DNA from: Pollutimonas sp963706785
GTDB taxonomy: Bacteria; Pseudomonadota; Gammaproteobacteria; Burkholderiales; Burkholderiaceae_B
Assembly (NCBI GenBank): GCA_963706785.1
Contig: CAVPNJ010000009.1
Location: 124,001 to 188,000 of the forward strand
Length of the DNA: 64,000 nt
Direction of reading: 5' to 3'
Under the pieces are notes generated by a model, which saw only the letters and a list, made by a program, of their open reading frames with translations, did not search any database and was not told the origin of the DNA. Positions within the stretch are counted from its first letter, which is position 1, and every line of letters begins with the position of its first letter. The position numbers and the translations under genes are program-made. Of the stretch, positions 21,177 to 31,951 are shown in pieces.

Positions 21177-22012
21177 GCTGGCTGCCTGCGGGCTCGTTTC
21201 CATAGCTTCCAGCGATTGAACAAAGGGCCAATCAATGGATGGGCGGCTATCGAAATACGGCGCCCGACCGAATTGCCAGAGGTATTCCGAACAGCAAAGC
21301 GATAAATCGCAGCCGGATCAGTATGAGCACGGTTTTGGCCGAACGCCTGAGTGGTGTACAGATATCGGAATCCCGCTTGTTGCGCAAGCTTTACATAATC
21401 GGTATCAAAGTAACCTTGGGGCCAACAAAAATGTTCGGACGGCTTACCCAAATGCGCCTCAAGAGACTCTTTCGACAAGGCAAGCTCTTCGGCCATACGC
21501 CGGTTTTTTTCATCCGGATGGGTTTTATCCCATCGCGTGTGCGTGTGGGTATGACTATGGAATTCAAAGGTGCCGTCGGCCTGCATGGCTTCGATTTCGC
21601 TCCAACGCAATATGACTTCGTCGCTACGACCTTGCTCGATGAGCTTTTCGCACTCGGTGTGCGACGGAGTCACTGGTAGTTCGCCTTGGCCCATATGATG
21701 ACGCACGGGACCGTCGTTTATCCATGAAGTCACCAAAAAAACTACGGCACTGTAGCCATATTTTTTCAATAAGGGATATGCGTATACCCAGTTATCGAGA
21801 TATCCGTCATCAAATGTGATCAACACCGATTTGGCGGGAACCGGTCTGCCATCCAAATGACCGGCGAACTGGTCTGTGGTGAGCGTTTGATAGCCCCGCC
21901 GCTTCAACCATTGCAGCTGGCTCTCGAAGTTAATTGGCGAGGTGGTGATCATGCCATCGACGGGCGACACATGGTGGTACATCAGTACCGGAACTGTTTG
22001 CGCATATTTCAT
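21173..22012 (-). CDS. Polysaccharide deacetylase (carbohydrate esterase 4), second copy
   Basis: A 279-residue NodB-fold protein. Motif 1 LITFDDGYLDN (about 64-74) and a histidine-rich motif 2 FEFHSHTHTHTRWD (about 150-163), which still contains the H-S-x-x-H metal pair, are visible, followed by EHFCWPQGYFD as motif 3. The segment SWINDGPVRHHMGQGELPVTP between motifs 1 and 2 is an insertion absent from the other deacetylase here, and a basic C-terminal tail (FNRWKLWKRARRQPA) could touch the membrane. No signal peptide. Both ends overlap neighbours by ATGA (upstream family 4 and downstream family 2 glycosyltransferases), so translation is probably coupled. Confidence 0.88.
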   Translation of the reverse strand: MKYAQTVPVLMYHHVSPVDGMITTSPINFESQLQWLKRRGYQTLTTDQFAGHLDGRPVPAKSVLITFDDGYLDNWVYAYPLLKKYGYSAVVFLVTSWINDGPVRHHMGQGELPVTPSHTECEKLIEQGRSDEVILRWSEIEAMQADGTFEFHSHTHTHTRWDKTHPDEKNRRMAEELALSKESLEAHLGKPSEHFCWPQGYFDTDYVKLAQQAGFRYLYTTQAFGQNRAHTDPAAIYRFAVRNTSGNSVGRRISIAAHPLIGPLFNRWKLWKRARRQPA

Positions 22013-23115
22013 GGTTTCCGCTCCGCAAGCCAGCGCACATAACAGGCTTCCGCCCGTTGCGCCATCGATTCAGCACTGAATCGATTCTCTTCCCGGCAAA
22101 ACCGCAAGCCTGCCTTGCCCATCTGTTGACGCAGTAGCGGATCGTCGATCAAGCGCTTCAGGGCGGCGGTCAGTGCAGGCCGGTTATCCAGGGGAACCAG
22201 AAACCCGCTTGAGCCATCTTGCATCATTTCCGGCACGCCATCGACATTGGTACCCACCACCGGCAATCCTGCCGCACCGGCTTCGACGAATACAGTACCC
22301 GACGCTTCTTTCCTGGTCGCCAGGGCGAATATATCGAAGCCAGCCAGCAAGTTTGGGACATCGCGACGGGCGCCCAGCATATGAACGCGGCCGCCCATAT
22401 TTTTTGCCGCTATGTAGGCTTGAATTTCTTCGAATACCGGTGAGCCCCCTCCCACCAAAACCAGATGTACATCAGGGCGCTCGTTGAACAGGGGTTCCAT
22501 CGCGTCGATAAGGTCACGATGACCTTTTTGCGCTCGCATGACGGCAACACAGCCGACGACAATATCGCTTTGCGCAAGCTGCAGTTCCTGGCGCAGAGTC
22601 GACTGTTCCGGAGCCGGGGGCAGGTCTACGGCCGGATAGACAGTGGCTACGTATCCTGAAGGAACACCACGTTCGATCAAGTGGTTCCGGACGAAATCGC
22701 TGGCGGTGGTCACGCGATGCGGAATCACCGTATAAGACAGCAAAGAACCCACCTTATTTGCCAGATGGCGAGTGCGCACAATAAGAGGCGTGCCTGCCAG
22801 GCGACCTGCACAGCCGGCAACAATAGTGTCACGGCGGCTATGAGTATTAAGGACGTCGAAGCGGCCCTGGCGCAATATGCGCTGGATCTTAACTGCACTT
22901 TTGATGAAATTGGCGGGACCATCCATAAAAGTCGTGTGCACAGTAAACCCTTCGTCTCGCAAGCGCTGGGTCAGCAAGGCGTCTGGCTGGCAAACTGCTT
23001 CCAAATAATGACCACGCTCACGCATGGCGAGCATCATCCTGCGAATATACTGTTCCTGTCCGCCAAAGCTGGTGGCCGCCTCCGAATGCAGGATGCGCAG
23101 CGAGCTGGTATTCAT
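22009..23115 (-). CDS. Glycosyltransferase family 4, second copy
   Basis: A 368-residue GT-B glycosyltransferase. N-terminal RILHSEAATSFGGQEQYIRRM is the acceptor-side glycine loop. VGCVAVMRAQKGHRDLIDAM (about 200) starts the donor domain, and DIFALATRKEASGTVFVEAGAAGLPVVGT carries the EX7E donor-binding motif. I start at the ATG at 23115, which overlaps the dnaE stop as ATGA; an earlier in-frame alternative at 23151 would lie within dnaE. It is the first glycan gene downstream of dnaE. The product probably extends LPS core or a related glycolipid; the sugar is unknown. Confidence 0.88.
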   Translation of the reverse strand: MNTSSLRILHSEAATSFGGQEQYIRRMMLAMRERGHYLEAVCQPDALLTQRLRDEGFTVHTTFMDGPANFIKSAVKIQRILRQGRFDVLNTHSRRDTIVAGCAGRLAGTPLIVRTRHLANKVGSLLSYTVIPHRVTTASDFVRNHLIERGVPSGYVATVYPAVDLPPAPEQSTLRQELQLAQSDIVVGCVAVMRAQKGHRDLIDAMEPLFNERPDVHLVLVGGGSPVFEEIQAYIAAKNMGGRVHMLGARRDVPNLLAGFDIFALATRKEASGTVFVEAGAAGLPVVGTNVDGVPEMMQDGSSGFLVPLDNRPALTAALKRLIDDPLLRQQMGKAGLRFCREENRFSAESMAQRAEACYVRWLAERKP

Positions 23116-26100
23116 ACGTAGTTGATTTCCACGCCATCGGGCTGTGCCCAATCGCTCAGCTGTTCAAGCATGGTGTCGGCCATTCGGACACGCCACTCTT
23201 CCCCCAAGCGAACGGTGCAAAGGAATTCGCTGCGCTTCAAGCGTAATTCAACGGGTACGCCCGGGACACCATTCTCGGGCTCCGCTCGAAATGGATTCAA
23301 GAGTTGCCTTAAGCGCGCCGCATCGGTATTTTCGTTGAGGGTGATACGCAAGCTGCGCGCTCTGGCCTCGCGAGCCAGTTGCAAATCAAAGACCGACTCT
23401 GCAGATACACGCAGGCCGCCGGAATAGTCATCGTTGCTGACTTTGCCGTGGATAATTACCAGACGATCTTCTTTCAGGCGATTTCGATGCTGTTCGTACA
23501 GTTCATTGAAAATCGCCACTTCGACCTGCGCCGAACCGTCGTCCAGCACCGCGTACAGCATTTTGCCGCGTCGCGTCATTTTCGGACGTACTGATGACAG
23601 GACGCCGGCAAACCACTGCAAGCCTCGTGCAGGTTCCAGGCGAGCCAAAGGTTGCGGCGCAAAACGACGGACTTCATCGCGCCAGGCATCGAACAAATGA
23701 CCACTGAAGAAAAAACCAAGGGCAGACTTTTTCTTCAGTAAATCGGGTTTGGAGATCCCAGGGCGCTACCTTGGCAAGTTCACCTTCGACGATGTCGTTT
23801 GCGTCATCCGCGAACAACGACACCTGGTTCGCACTGCGCTCGGCCTGTTCTGCTGCTTCGATGGCACTGGGCACGGTCGCCAGCAAAGCCGCGCGGTTCT
23901 CTTCAATCAGATCGAAAGCGCCAGCGCGTATCAAGGCTTCGATGGTACGGCGATTAACTGAATGACGGTCGATGCGACGGCAAAAGTCGAAAAGGCTGAC
24001 GAATGGCCCGCCCTCTTCGCGGGCTTTGGATGATCGCTTCGACTGCAGACTGGCCCGTACCTTTGATGGCACCCAGGCCATAGCGCATGGTGCGCGGCGG
24101 CTTGCCTTTCGCAGAGTGTTCGTCATTGACAGGCTCGAAACGATAGGCCGATGCATTGACGTCCGGGGGCAAGACCTGAACATCGTTGGCCAAGGCGTCT
24201 TTCCAGAAAATCTGAACCTTGTCGGTGTCGTCCATGTCGGACGACAAAGTGGCAGCGAGAAACTCTGCGGGATGATAGGCCTTCAGCCACGCAGTCTGAT
24301 AGGCAATCAGCGCGTAGGCAGCCGAGTGACTCTTGTTGAATCCATAACCGGCGAACTTTTCCATCAGGTCGAATAGCTTGACTGCCAGATCGGCGTCATA
24401 ACCTTTTTCAACGGCGCCCTTCTCGAAGATGGCGCGATGCTCGGCCATTTCTTCGGCCTTCTTCTTGCCCATGGCACGGCGCAATAAGTCGGCCCCGCCT
24501 AAAGAATAGCCGCCTACGATCTGGGAGATGAGCATCACCTGCTCTTGGTAGACAATCACACCGTAGGTGCTTTTAAGTACCGGCTCCAGATCTTTGTGGA
24601 AATAATCGACTTCAGCTCGTCCGTGCTTGCGATTGACAAAGTCGACCACCATGCCCGATTCAAGCGGACCCGGCCGGTAAAGCGCCAGCATGGCGATGAC
24701 GTCTTCGAACGTATTGGGGCGCAGATTCTTCAGCAGTTCTTTCATGCCGCGCGATTCAAGCTGGAAGACCGCAGTTGTATTGCCTTCGCTTAGCAGCTTG
24801 TAGGCCTTCGGATCGTCAAGCGGCAGTGCCATGACGTCAAAATCGCGCTTGGTCTCGTTGAACTGCCGCACGAAACGAACGGCCCAATCCAGAATGGTCA
24901 GGTTGCGCAAGCCCAAAAAGTCGAACTTGACCAGGCCAGCTGATTCGACGTCATCTTTATCGAATTGCGACACAGCGTTGCTATCGACTCCTGGCTGGCA
25001 GTACAAGGGGCAAAAGTCAGTAAGCTTACCGGGTGCGATAAGTACCCCGCCGGCGTGCATGCCAATGTTCCGGGTCAGGCCTTCAAGCGGCCGCGCCAGG
25101 TCGATAAGCGCCCTGACTTCTTCGTCTTCCTCGTAACGCTCTTTAAAAGCCGGCTCTTCAGCCAACGTGCGCGTAAGAGTCCAGGGGTCGGCCGGACTGA
25201 ACGGTATCATCTTGGAGAGGCCGTCGCACAACATATACGGCATTTCCAAGACCCGCCCGACATCGCGTACTACCGCCTTGGCGCCAAGAGTACCAAAAGT
25301 CGCAATCTGGCTTACCGCCTCTTTGCCGTATTTTTGCTTGACATAGTCGATGACACGTTCGCGATTGTCTTGGCAGAAATCGATATCGAAGTCGGGCATG
25401 GAAACCCGTTCGGGATTCAGGAAGCGTTCGAACAGCAAGTCGTAACAAATCGGGTCAAGATCGGTGATACCCAGGGAATATGCCACTAGCGAACCGGCGC
25501 CCGATCCGCGTCCTGGTCCGACTGGAACCCCGTTATTCTTGCCCCAGTTGATGAAATCGGCAACGATAAGAAAATAGCCCGAAAAGCCCATGCTGGTAAT
25601 GGTTTTACATTCCCATCTCAGGCGCTCGAGATATTGAGGGTATTTATCCTGACGCTGTGCTTCGTCCGGGAAAAGCTGCGCCATCCTGACCGCCAGGCCT
25701 TCTTCGGCCAGTTGAGTCATGTAGTTATCGAGCGTTATTCCGTCGGGCGTCGGAAAATCGGGAAGGCGGGGCTTGTCTAGAACCAGAGTCAGGTTGCATC
25801 GTTTGGCGATTTCCACCGAATTGGCAAGCGCCGACGGCACATCAGCGAAGCGCCCCGCCATTTCTTCGCTGCTGAGCATATATTGCTCTTCAGTGAAGCG
25901 ACGCACACGCTTGGCATTAGCCAGTTGTTCGCCTTCAGCAATACATACTCGCGCTTCGTGCGCCCGGAAATCGCCCTTTTGCACGAATTGCACTGGATGA
26001 GTAGCTACCACTGGAAGCGTCAGTTCGCCAGCCAGGCGCATCGCGTGCTGCACATAGGTTTCATCGCCGTCGACGCCAGCACGTTGCAATTCGATGTAAT

Positions 26101-26606
26101 AACTGCCGGGAAACGCACGAGCCCAATTCGCAGCCAGGACCTTAGCCTCGTCTAATCGCTCCTGCGTCGAGCATTTGTCCCACGTCGCCCATGCGCGCGC
26201 CCGAGAGAACGATAAGGCCGCTTTGGTTCATGAGCCATTCACGGCGCACTTCGGCTCGGCCCCGGTACTGATTTTCGAGCCAGGCGCGGCTGAGGATCTC
26301 GCACAGGGACAAATACCCCTGCTGGTTACGAACTAGCAACTGCAGCCGATAAGGTTTGTCTCGATCTTGCTCGTTTTCGATCCAAATATCGGAGCCCGCT
26401 ATAGGCTTGAGCCCTGCTTTACGAGCCGCCTTGTAGAACTTGATGAGTCCAAACAGGTTGGACAGGTCGGTCAATGCCATGGCCGGCTGGCCGAATTCGG
26501 CGGCTTTAGCCACCAAATCGGGTATGCGGCCAATGCCATCCACCACTGAAAACTCAGAGTGGATACGCAGGTGTACAAAAGGTGGAGATGAATTCGCTTC
26601 GGTCAT
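23112..26606 (-). pseudogene. dnaE: DNA polymerase III alpha subunit, frame broken three times
   Basis: Catalytic subunit of the replicative polymerase. Pieces in order: HLRIHSEFSVVDGIG PHP domain (26606-26165), the palm with PDFDIDFCQDNR catalytic aspartates and GPGRGSGAGSLV (about 26155-24030), the tail of the fingers and HhH region VSLFDFCRRIDRHSVN (24030-23730), and the OB domain LVIIHGKVSNDDY and C-terminus (23730-23112). Each joint is repaired by removing one base: near 26161 (GG), 24029 (CC on minus) and 23728-23732 (a five-A run). The repaired length of about 1,164 residues is normal. As the gene is essential, these are probably sequencing errors, not decay. Confidence 0.93.
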
Positions 26607-26641
26607 GCGCTAATTGTACCTAGGGAAAGCCAGATCAAGGC

Positions 26642-29600
26642 CTAGCGCTGCATGGTTGACCAGGCTTTTTGCAGTCGTTTGACAGAAACCGGCATAGGTG
26701 TCCGCAGCTCCTGTGCGAACAGGGCCACCCGCAGCTCTTCAAGCAGCCAGCGGAACTCTTCCAGTTGCGCGCCGGGTGCGCCTTTAAGCGCAGATGCGGC
26801 GCGTTGATACTGAGTCAGCAGAGGCGCCATCTCTGCCATGAGCCGGGCGTCTCGTGCCGGATCGGCACGTAATTTGTCTATCCGCACCTGTGCCGCCTTG
26901 AGATAGCGCGCATAATGAGTCAGCTGGCGATACGGCGTATCGCGCAAGAACCATTTCGTCATCAGGCTGCCCTGTTGCTTCTGAAGATCTGCATAAGCGG
27001 CCGAATGGGGCCGGGCCTGGGGCAATTTCTTTTGTAATGCGGTCCATTCATTCAATACCTGGCCTGCTAAACGGGCAATTTCCTGAGCCAGCAGACCCAG
27101 GCGAGACTTACCCTCGTTGCGGCGCTGCTCGAAACTTTCCTTGTCGTGCGGCCATGGCTCCGCAAGGCAAGCCTGATCCAGCGCACAGTCGATTATCTGA
27201 TCCCGCAATTCCTCTTGGGTGCCCAGCGACATGTACAGCATGCTCATACGAGTCAGATCGGCAAGGTTTTTTTCCAGAAATTTGACTTGTTCACGCAAGG
27301 CAAGGCGAAACAGCCGCAATAAACCGGCATGGTGCTGCACCCGCGCTTCGGCGGGATCATCATATACGTCGAGATCGCAATGCGTTCCGCGATCAATGAG
27401 CGCCGGATAGCCGACAAATGACTGGCCTTTTCTGCGGATTTCCATGATTTCGGGTAATGGGCCAAAGGTCCAATCAGTCAGTTTTTCGTGCGCAAGGGCC
27501 TGAGCCACCTGATTATCGCTCGCAGCAAATTTCTGGAACGAAGCTTGCGCTTCCTTGCCGTGCTCCGCTTTGAGTTGGTCAAGATTACGCCCCCCGGACA
27601 GCATACGTCCGTTCTCATCCACTACCTTAAAATTCATGAACAAGTGCGCAGGCAGGGTTTCCACCTTGAAGTCGGTGCGCAACGGTCGGATCTGAAGCTG
27701 CTGCCACATATCGGTCCCTATCGCTTCAAGCAAGCCACCATCCGGTTCGACGGCACGTTCGAACCATCGATCGACGAATCCCGCGGCGTACTCGGGCAAA
27801 GGAACACAGTGGCGGCGAATTTTTTGAGGCAGAGACTTAAGCAACAAATGGACCTTTTCTTTCAGCATGCCTGGAACTAACCACTCGCAGCGCAAGGGAT
27901 CGATCTTGTTCAAGGCAAACAAAGGAACCGTAAGGGTCACGCCGTCTCGCACCGAGCCTGGCTCAAAGTGATAATCGAGCGCCATCTGAACGCCCTGCCA
28001 TTCCACCTTCTTGGGGAAGACGTCTGTGGTGATGCCCGCCGCATCGTGCCTCATCAGCGCATCCCGCGTCAGCATCAAGGCCTGCCCCTGTTCTTTGCTT
28101 AAACGCTTGAACCACTTTTCCAAAGTTACGGTCTGATAGATTTCAGGGGGGATTTGCTGATCGTAAAACGCGTAGATCAGGCTATCGTCAACCAAAATAT
28201 CCGGCCGCCGCGTTTGGTGCTCCAGTTTTTCGATTGTTGCGATCAACTGACGATTGTGTCTCAGGAACGCCAGATGTGTATCGATTTCTCCTGTGACCAG
28301 GGCCTGCCGGATGAACAGTTCGCGTGCTTGTACTGGGTCGACCTTTCCGAAATGAATACGACGGCCGGTGTACACCGGTAGCCCGTACAAAGTAGCTCGT
28401 TCATTAGCCACGACCTGCCCCGCCTTCTTCTCCCAGCGAGGATCGGACCAAGTGCGACGGATCAGATGCGCGCCGGCCTTTTCCAACCAGACGGGATCGA
28501 TGCGGGCAACACAACGCGCGTAAAGGCGAGTCGTTTCCACTAGCTCGGCAGCCACTATCCAACGCCCTGCCTTCTTGGCCAGCCGGGACCCCGGATGAAT
28601 GTTGAAGCGAATATCCCTGGCTCCTTGATAGGTTCCCGACTCTTCGCTTTTCAAGCCTATATTGCCCAACAGCCCCGAGAGCAATGCAAGATGGGTCTGT
28701 TCATAGGTTGCTTCCAGGGTATTCATCCGCCAGCCTTGCTCGCCCACGATGGATGCTAGCTGACTGTGAACGTCGCGCCACTCACGCAGGCGCAAAGGCG
28801 AAAGAAAGTTCTGCCGCAGCAAGGCAACCAGCTTGCGCTGAGAGGCTTTATGTTCGATTTGTTCGCCATACCATCGCCAGAGTTTCAAGTATGAAATGAA
28901 TTCCGATTTGTCGTCCCCAAATTTTGCGTGAGCCGCTTCCGAAGCCTCGCGTTCCTGCATAGGGCGGTCACGTGGGTCTTGCACCGACAAAGCCGATGCA
29001 ATAATCAGAATTTCATTAAGACATTCGTGGTCCTTGGCGGCCAGTATCATGCGCGCCAGTCGGGGATCGACAGGCAAGCGAGCCAGCGCCTCGCCCGTTA
29101 CGGTCAGACGGTTGTCTTCGTCTAAAGCACCCAATTCCTGGAGCAGATGATAACCGTCGGCAATAGCGCGTCCCGAAGGAGCGTCTACAAAGGGAAAGGT
29201 TTCAATATCGTCCAGCTTCAGCGCCTTCATGCGCAAGATGACTGACGCCAGAGAAGAACGCAAGACTTCAGGATCGGTAAAGGCGGCCCGCGCCTTGAAG
29301 TCTGTTTCGTCATACAGACGAATACACATGCCGGGGCCTATACGGCCACAACGACCTGCACGCTGGTTTGCAGATGCCTGACTGATAGGCTCAATCCGAA
29401 GTTGCTCTACCTTGTTGCGCCAGGAATAGCGTTTGACGCGAGCCAGCCCGCTATCGACCACGTACCGAATCCCCGGAACCGTGAGAGAGGTTTCCGCCAC
29501 ATTGGTGGCAAGCACTATGCGGCGCGCATTGCTTTGAGGCTTGAAGATTCTTTCTTGCTCCGCCTGGGAAAGTCTTGCATATAAGGGAAGCACCTCTGTA

Positions 29601-30511
29601 CTGACAGGGTGGTTCTTGCGCAATGCCTCAACGGTTTCACGGATCTCTCTTTCGCCCGGCAGGAAAACCAGTACATCTCCGGAACCGTGACGCGCGCACT
29701 CTGCCACGCCTTCTACGACCGCATCGATCAGGTCGCGCTCTTCATCCAGAGCAGCGCGCCGGCTGTCCGATTCGGAGCCGGTTTCCTTGTCTTGCATGAC
29801 AGGGCGATAAACAAGGTCGACTGGATAAAGACGGCCAGACACCTCGATCACCGGTGCCGGACGACCGTTACCCGAAAAATGCTTCGAGAAACGATCAGCG
29901 TCGATGGTGGCTGAAGTAATGATCAGCTTCAAATCAGGTCGTCTAGGCAGCAGTTGCTTCAGAAACCCCAACAGAAAATCGATATTCAGACTACGTTCGT
30001 GCGCTTCGTCGATGATGATCGTATCGTAGCGCCGCAGCAAAGGATCTCGCTGCGATTCCGCCAACAAAATACCGTCAGTCATCAGCTTGATCGCAGCATT
30101 TGGCCCTGTGCGATCATTAAAGCGTATCTGGTACCCCACCCAGTCGCCCAATTCGGTTTTGAGCTCTTCGGCAATCCGTTTCGCCACCGACGTAGCCGCC
30201 AGCCTGCGCGGCTGGGTGTGGCCTATCATTTTCTCTTGGCCGCGACCGAGCTCGAGACATATCTTGGGCAACTGCGTCGTTTTTCCAGAACCCGTCTCAC
30301 CGCACACTATCACTACCTGGTGTGCCTTAATTGCAGCGGCCAGATCGCCACGCCGCGCACTGACCGGTAAGTCTTCCGGATACGTTATGGTTGGCAAGGG
30401 GAGGCGGGGCTCCGGCCTGCGTTGCGGCCGCCGTTCGCCCTGCACTGGCTTTACGGCCTTCGCTTTGCGTTCTTTGTGTTCGTTTTCCGACAGATTTGCA
30501 GGCTCTTGCAT
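26642..30511 (-). CDS. hrpA: ATP-dependent RNA helicase HrpA
   Basis: DEAH-box RNA helicase of 1,289 residues, the full HrpA length. Walker A VCGETGSGKTTQ (about 70), DEAH box IIIDEAHERSLN (about 166), SATID motif III and QRAGRCGRIGPG motif VI (about 382) form the two RecA domains. These are followed by the helicase-associated, OB and long DUF3418 regions of HrpA. The basic N-terminus (KERKAKAVKPVQGERRPQRR) is a likely RNA contact. I prefer the ATG at 30511, with an AAGAAG stretch upstream; another ATG at 30541 has no ribosome-binding site. HrpA rescues stalled ribosomes and takes part in mRNA processing in E. coli. It is divergent from argA, 81 bases apart. Confidence 0.96.
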   Translation of the reverse strand: MQEPANLSENEHKERKAKAVKPVQGERRPQRRPEPRLPLPTITYPEDLPVSARRGDLAAAIKAHQVVIVCGETGSGKTTQLPKICLELGRGQEKMIGHTQPRRLAATSVAKRIAEELKTELGDWVGYQIRFNDRTGPNAAIKLMTDGILLAESQRDPLLRRYDTIIIDEAHERSLNIDFLLGFLKQLLPRRPDLKLIITSATIDADRFSKHFSGNGRPAPVIEVSGRLYPVDLVYRPVMQDKETGSESDSRRAALDEERDLIDAVVEGVAECARHGSGDVLVFLPGEREIRETVEALRKNHPVSTEVLPLYARLSQAEQERIFKPQSNARRIVLATNVAETSLTVPGIRYVVDSGLARVKRYSWRNKVEQLRIEPISQASANQRAGRCGRIGPGMCIRLYDETDFKARAAFTDPEVLRSSLASVILRMKALKLDDIETFPFVDAPSGRAIADGYHLLQELGALDEDNRLTVTGEALARLPVDPRLARMILAAKDHECLNEILIIASALSVQDPRDRPMQEREASEAAHAKFGDDKSEFISYLKLWRWYGEQIEHKASQRKLVALLRQNFLSPLRLREWRDVHSQLASIVGEQGWRMNTLEATYEQTHLALLSGLLGNIGLKSEESGTYQGARDIRFNIHPGSRLAKKAGRWIVAAELVETTRLYARCVARIDPVWLEKAGAHLIRRTWSDPRWEKKAGQVVANERATLYGLPVYTGRRIHFGKVDPVQARELFIRQALVTGEIDTHLAFLRHNRQLIATIEKLEHQTRRPDILVDDSLIYAFYDQQIPPEIYQTVTLEKWFKRLSKEQGQALMLTRDALMRHDAAGITTDVFPKKVEWQGVQMALDYHFEPGSVRDGVTLTVPLFALNKIDPLRCEWLVPGMLKEKVHLLLKSLPQKIRRHCVPLPEYAAGFVDRWFERAVEPDGGLLEAIGTDMWQQLQIRPLRTDFKVETLPAHLFMNFKVVDENGRMLSGGRNLDQLKAEHGKEAQASFQKFAASDNQVAQALAHEKLTDWTFGPLPEIMEIRRKGQSFVGYPALIDRGTHCDLDVYDDPAEARVQHHAGLLRLFRLALREQVKFLEKNLADLTRMSMLYMSLGTQEELRDQIIDCALDQACLAEPWPHDKESFEQRRNEGKSRLGLLAQEIARLAGQVLNEWTALQKKLPQARPHSAAYADLQKQQGSLMTKWFLRDTPYRQLTHYARYLKAAQVRIDKLRADPARDARLMAEMAPLLTQYQRAASALKGAPGAQLEEFRWLLEELRVALFAQELRTPMPVSVKRLQKAWSTMQR

Positions 30512-30592
30512 GAAACTTCTTTTCAGTGGGCAGACCATCATTATAATTTTGGTCCAGGCATAAATTTTTTTTGCGGATACATTTAACTACTC

Positions 30593-31951
30593 ATGACCAC
30601 TAGCGACATCGACACAACGTTTTCCGCGCAGGATGCACCCGAGTTTGCCCCGGCGCAGTTTGTACGATGGTTTCGCGAAGTTGCGCCCTACGTGCACGAC
30701 TTCCGCGGCAAGACGTTTGTCATAGCTTTTGGCGGCGAGCTTGTTAACGACGGTGCGCTCAATACGCTGATACAAGACATCTCGCTACTGTCCGCACTGG
30801 GCGTAAAGCTTGTGCTGGTACATGGCTCGCGACCCCAAGTGAACGAACAGCTCAAGCTTAAGGGTTACAAAACCCAGTTCGGACGCGGTACAGAGCCCAC
30901 CAGCCCGGAAGCCCTTGAATGCGCCAAAGAAGCTGCCGGAGAAATTCGGTTAGACATCGAAGCATCATTCAGTCAGGGGCTTCCCAACACGCCAATGTCG
31001 CACGCACAAATCCGCGTGATATCCGGCAATTTTGTCACAGCACGGCCGGTCGGCGTCATTGACGGCGTCGACTTCAAGCACACAGGCGCAGTCCGCAAGC
31101 TGGACATCGATGCCATCAAGATGGTCATTCATCAAGGGGCCATAGTACTGCTTTCTCCGCTAGGATTTTCGCCCACGGGCGAGGCTTTTAACCTGGCCAT
31201 GGAAGATCTCGCCACCAGCGCCGCCGTTGCACTACGCGCTGAAAAACTAATTTTCCTTACTCAAGACAGAACGGTGCTAGATCCTGATGGGTCAGTCGAC
31301 ACTGAACTTGCACGCGAAGATGCCGACAAATTATTGACAGCGGGCACGCTCGATGAAGATACAGCTTCCTTCCTGGGCCATGCTTCCCGGGCCGTAAAAC
31401 GCGGCGTTGCCCGCGCCCACTTGGTTCCCTATACGCTGGACGGCAGCGTATTGCTGGAAATTTTCACGCACGATGGCGTGGGCACGATGGTAGTCGAAGA
31501 TACGCTTGACGATTTACGGGCGGCCTCGGTCGACGACGTAGGGGCTATCGTGCAGCTGATTGAACCGCTCGAGGCCGACGGCACGCTGGTGCCTCGCGGC
31601 CGCTCTGTCATCGAGCGAGACGTTGAAAAGTTCACCGTTCTGGAACATGACGGTGTCATCTACGGCTGCGTGGCGCTGATACCTTACCTTTCAGAACACA
31701 TGGCCGAGATGGCATGCCTGATTGTCCAGCCCGAATGGCAGGGGTCCGGCGAAGGCGACATGCTTTTGCGCCATGCAGAGTCAAAGGCGCGAATTATGGG
31801 AGCGAAGCGGCTGTTCGTACTGACCACGCGTACATCGCACTGGTTTATGAAACGTGGTTTTGTCCAGGGGGGAATCTCGGATCTACCCAAAGAACGGCAA
31901 GCGCATTACAACCGTTCCCGCAATAGCCTGGTATTTATAAAGAAGCTGTAA
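30593..31951 (+). CDS. argA: N-acetylglutamate synthase
   Basis: First enzyme of arginine synthesis, acetylating glutamate with acetyl-CoA; normally feedback-inhibited by arginine. The 452 residues combine an N-terminal amino-acid-kinase-like domain (FVIAFGGELVND, VLVHGSRPQVNEQL, about 40-300), which binds arginine, and a C-terminal GNAT acetyltransferase domain (IVQPEWQGSGEGDMLLRHAE, about 380). The bifunctional ArgA architecture distinguishes it from the ArgJ route. It stands alone, divergent from hrpA. A stem (GCGCTCC with GGAGCGC, 31961-31980) follows the stop but has no T run. Confidence 0.96.
   Translation: MTTSDIDTTFSAQDAPEFAPAQFVRWFREVAPYVHDFRGKTFVIAFGGELVNDGALNTLIQDISLLSALGVKLVLVHGSRPQVNEQLKLKGYKTQFGRGTEPTSPEALECAKEAAGEIRLDIEASFSQGLPNTPMSHAQIRVISGNFVTARPVGVIDGVDFKHTGAVRKLDIDAIKMVIHQGAIVLLSPLGFSPTGEAFNLAMEDLATSAAVALRAEKLIFLTQDRTVLDPDGSVDTELAREDADKLLTAGTLDEDTASFLGHASRAVKRGVARAHLVPYTLDGSVLLEIFTHDGVGTMVVEDTLDDLRAASVDDVGAIVQLIEPLEADGTLVPRGRSVIERDVEKFTVLEHDGVIYGCVALIPYLSEHMAEMACLIVQPEWQGSGEGDMLLRHAESKARIMGAKRLFVLTTRTSHWFMKRGFVQGGISDLPKERQAHYNRSRNSLVFIKKL

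Noticed and set aside
23112..26606. Programmed frameshifting in dnaE
   Set aside because: Programmed frameshifting is known for dnaX, not for dnaE. Three unrelated sites with no slippery-heptamer-plus-stem arrangement, each fixed by one base, fit error better.
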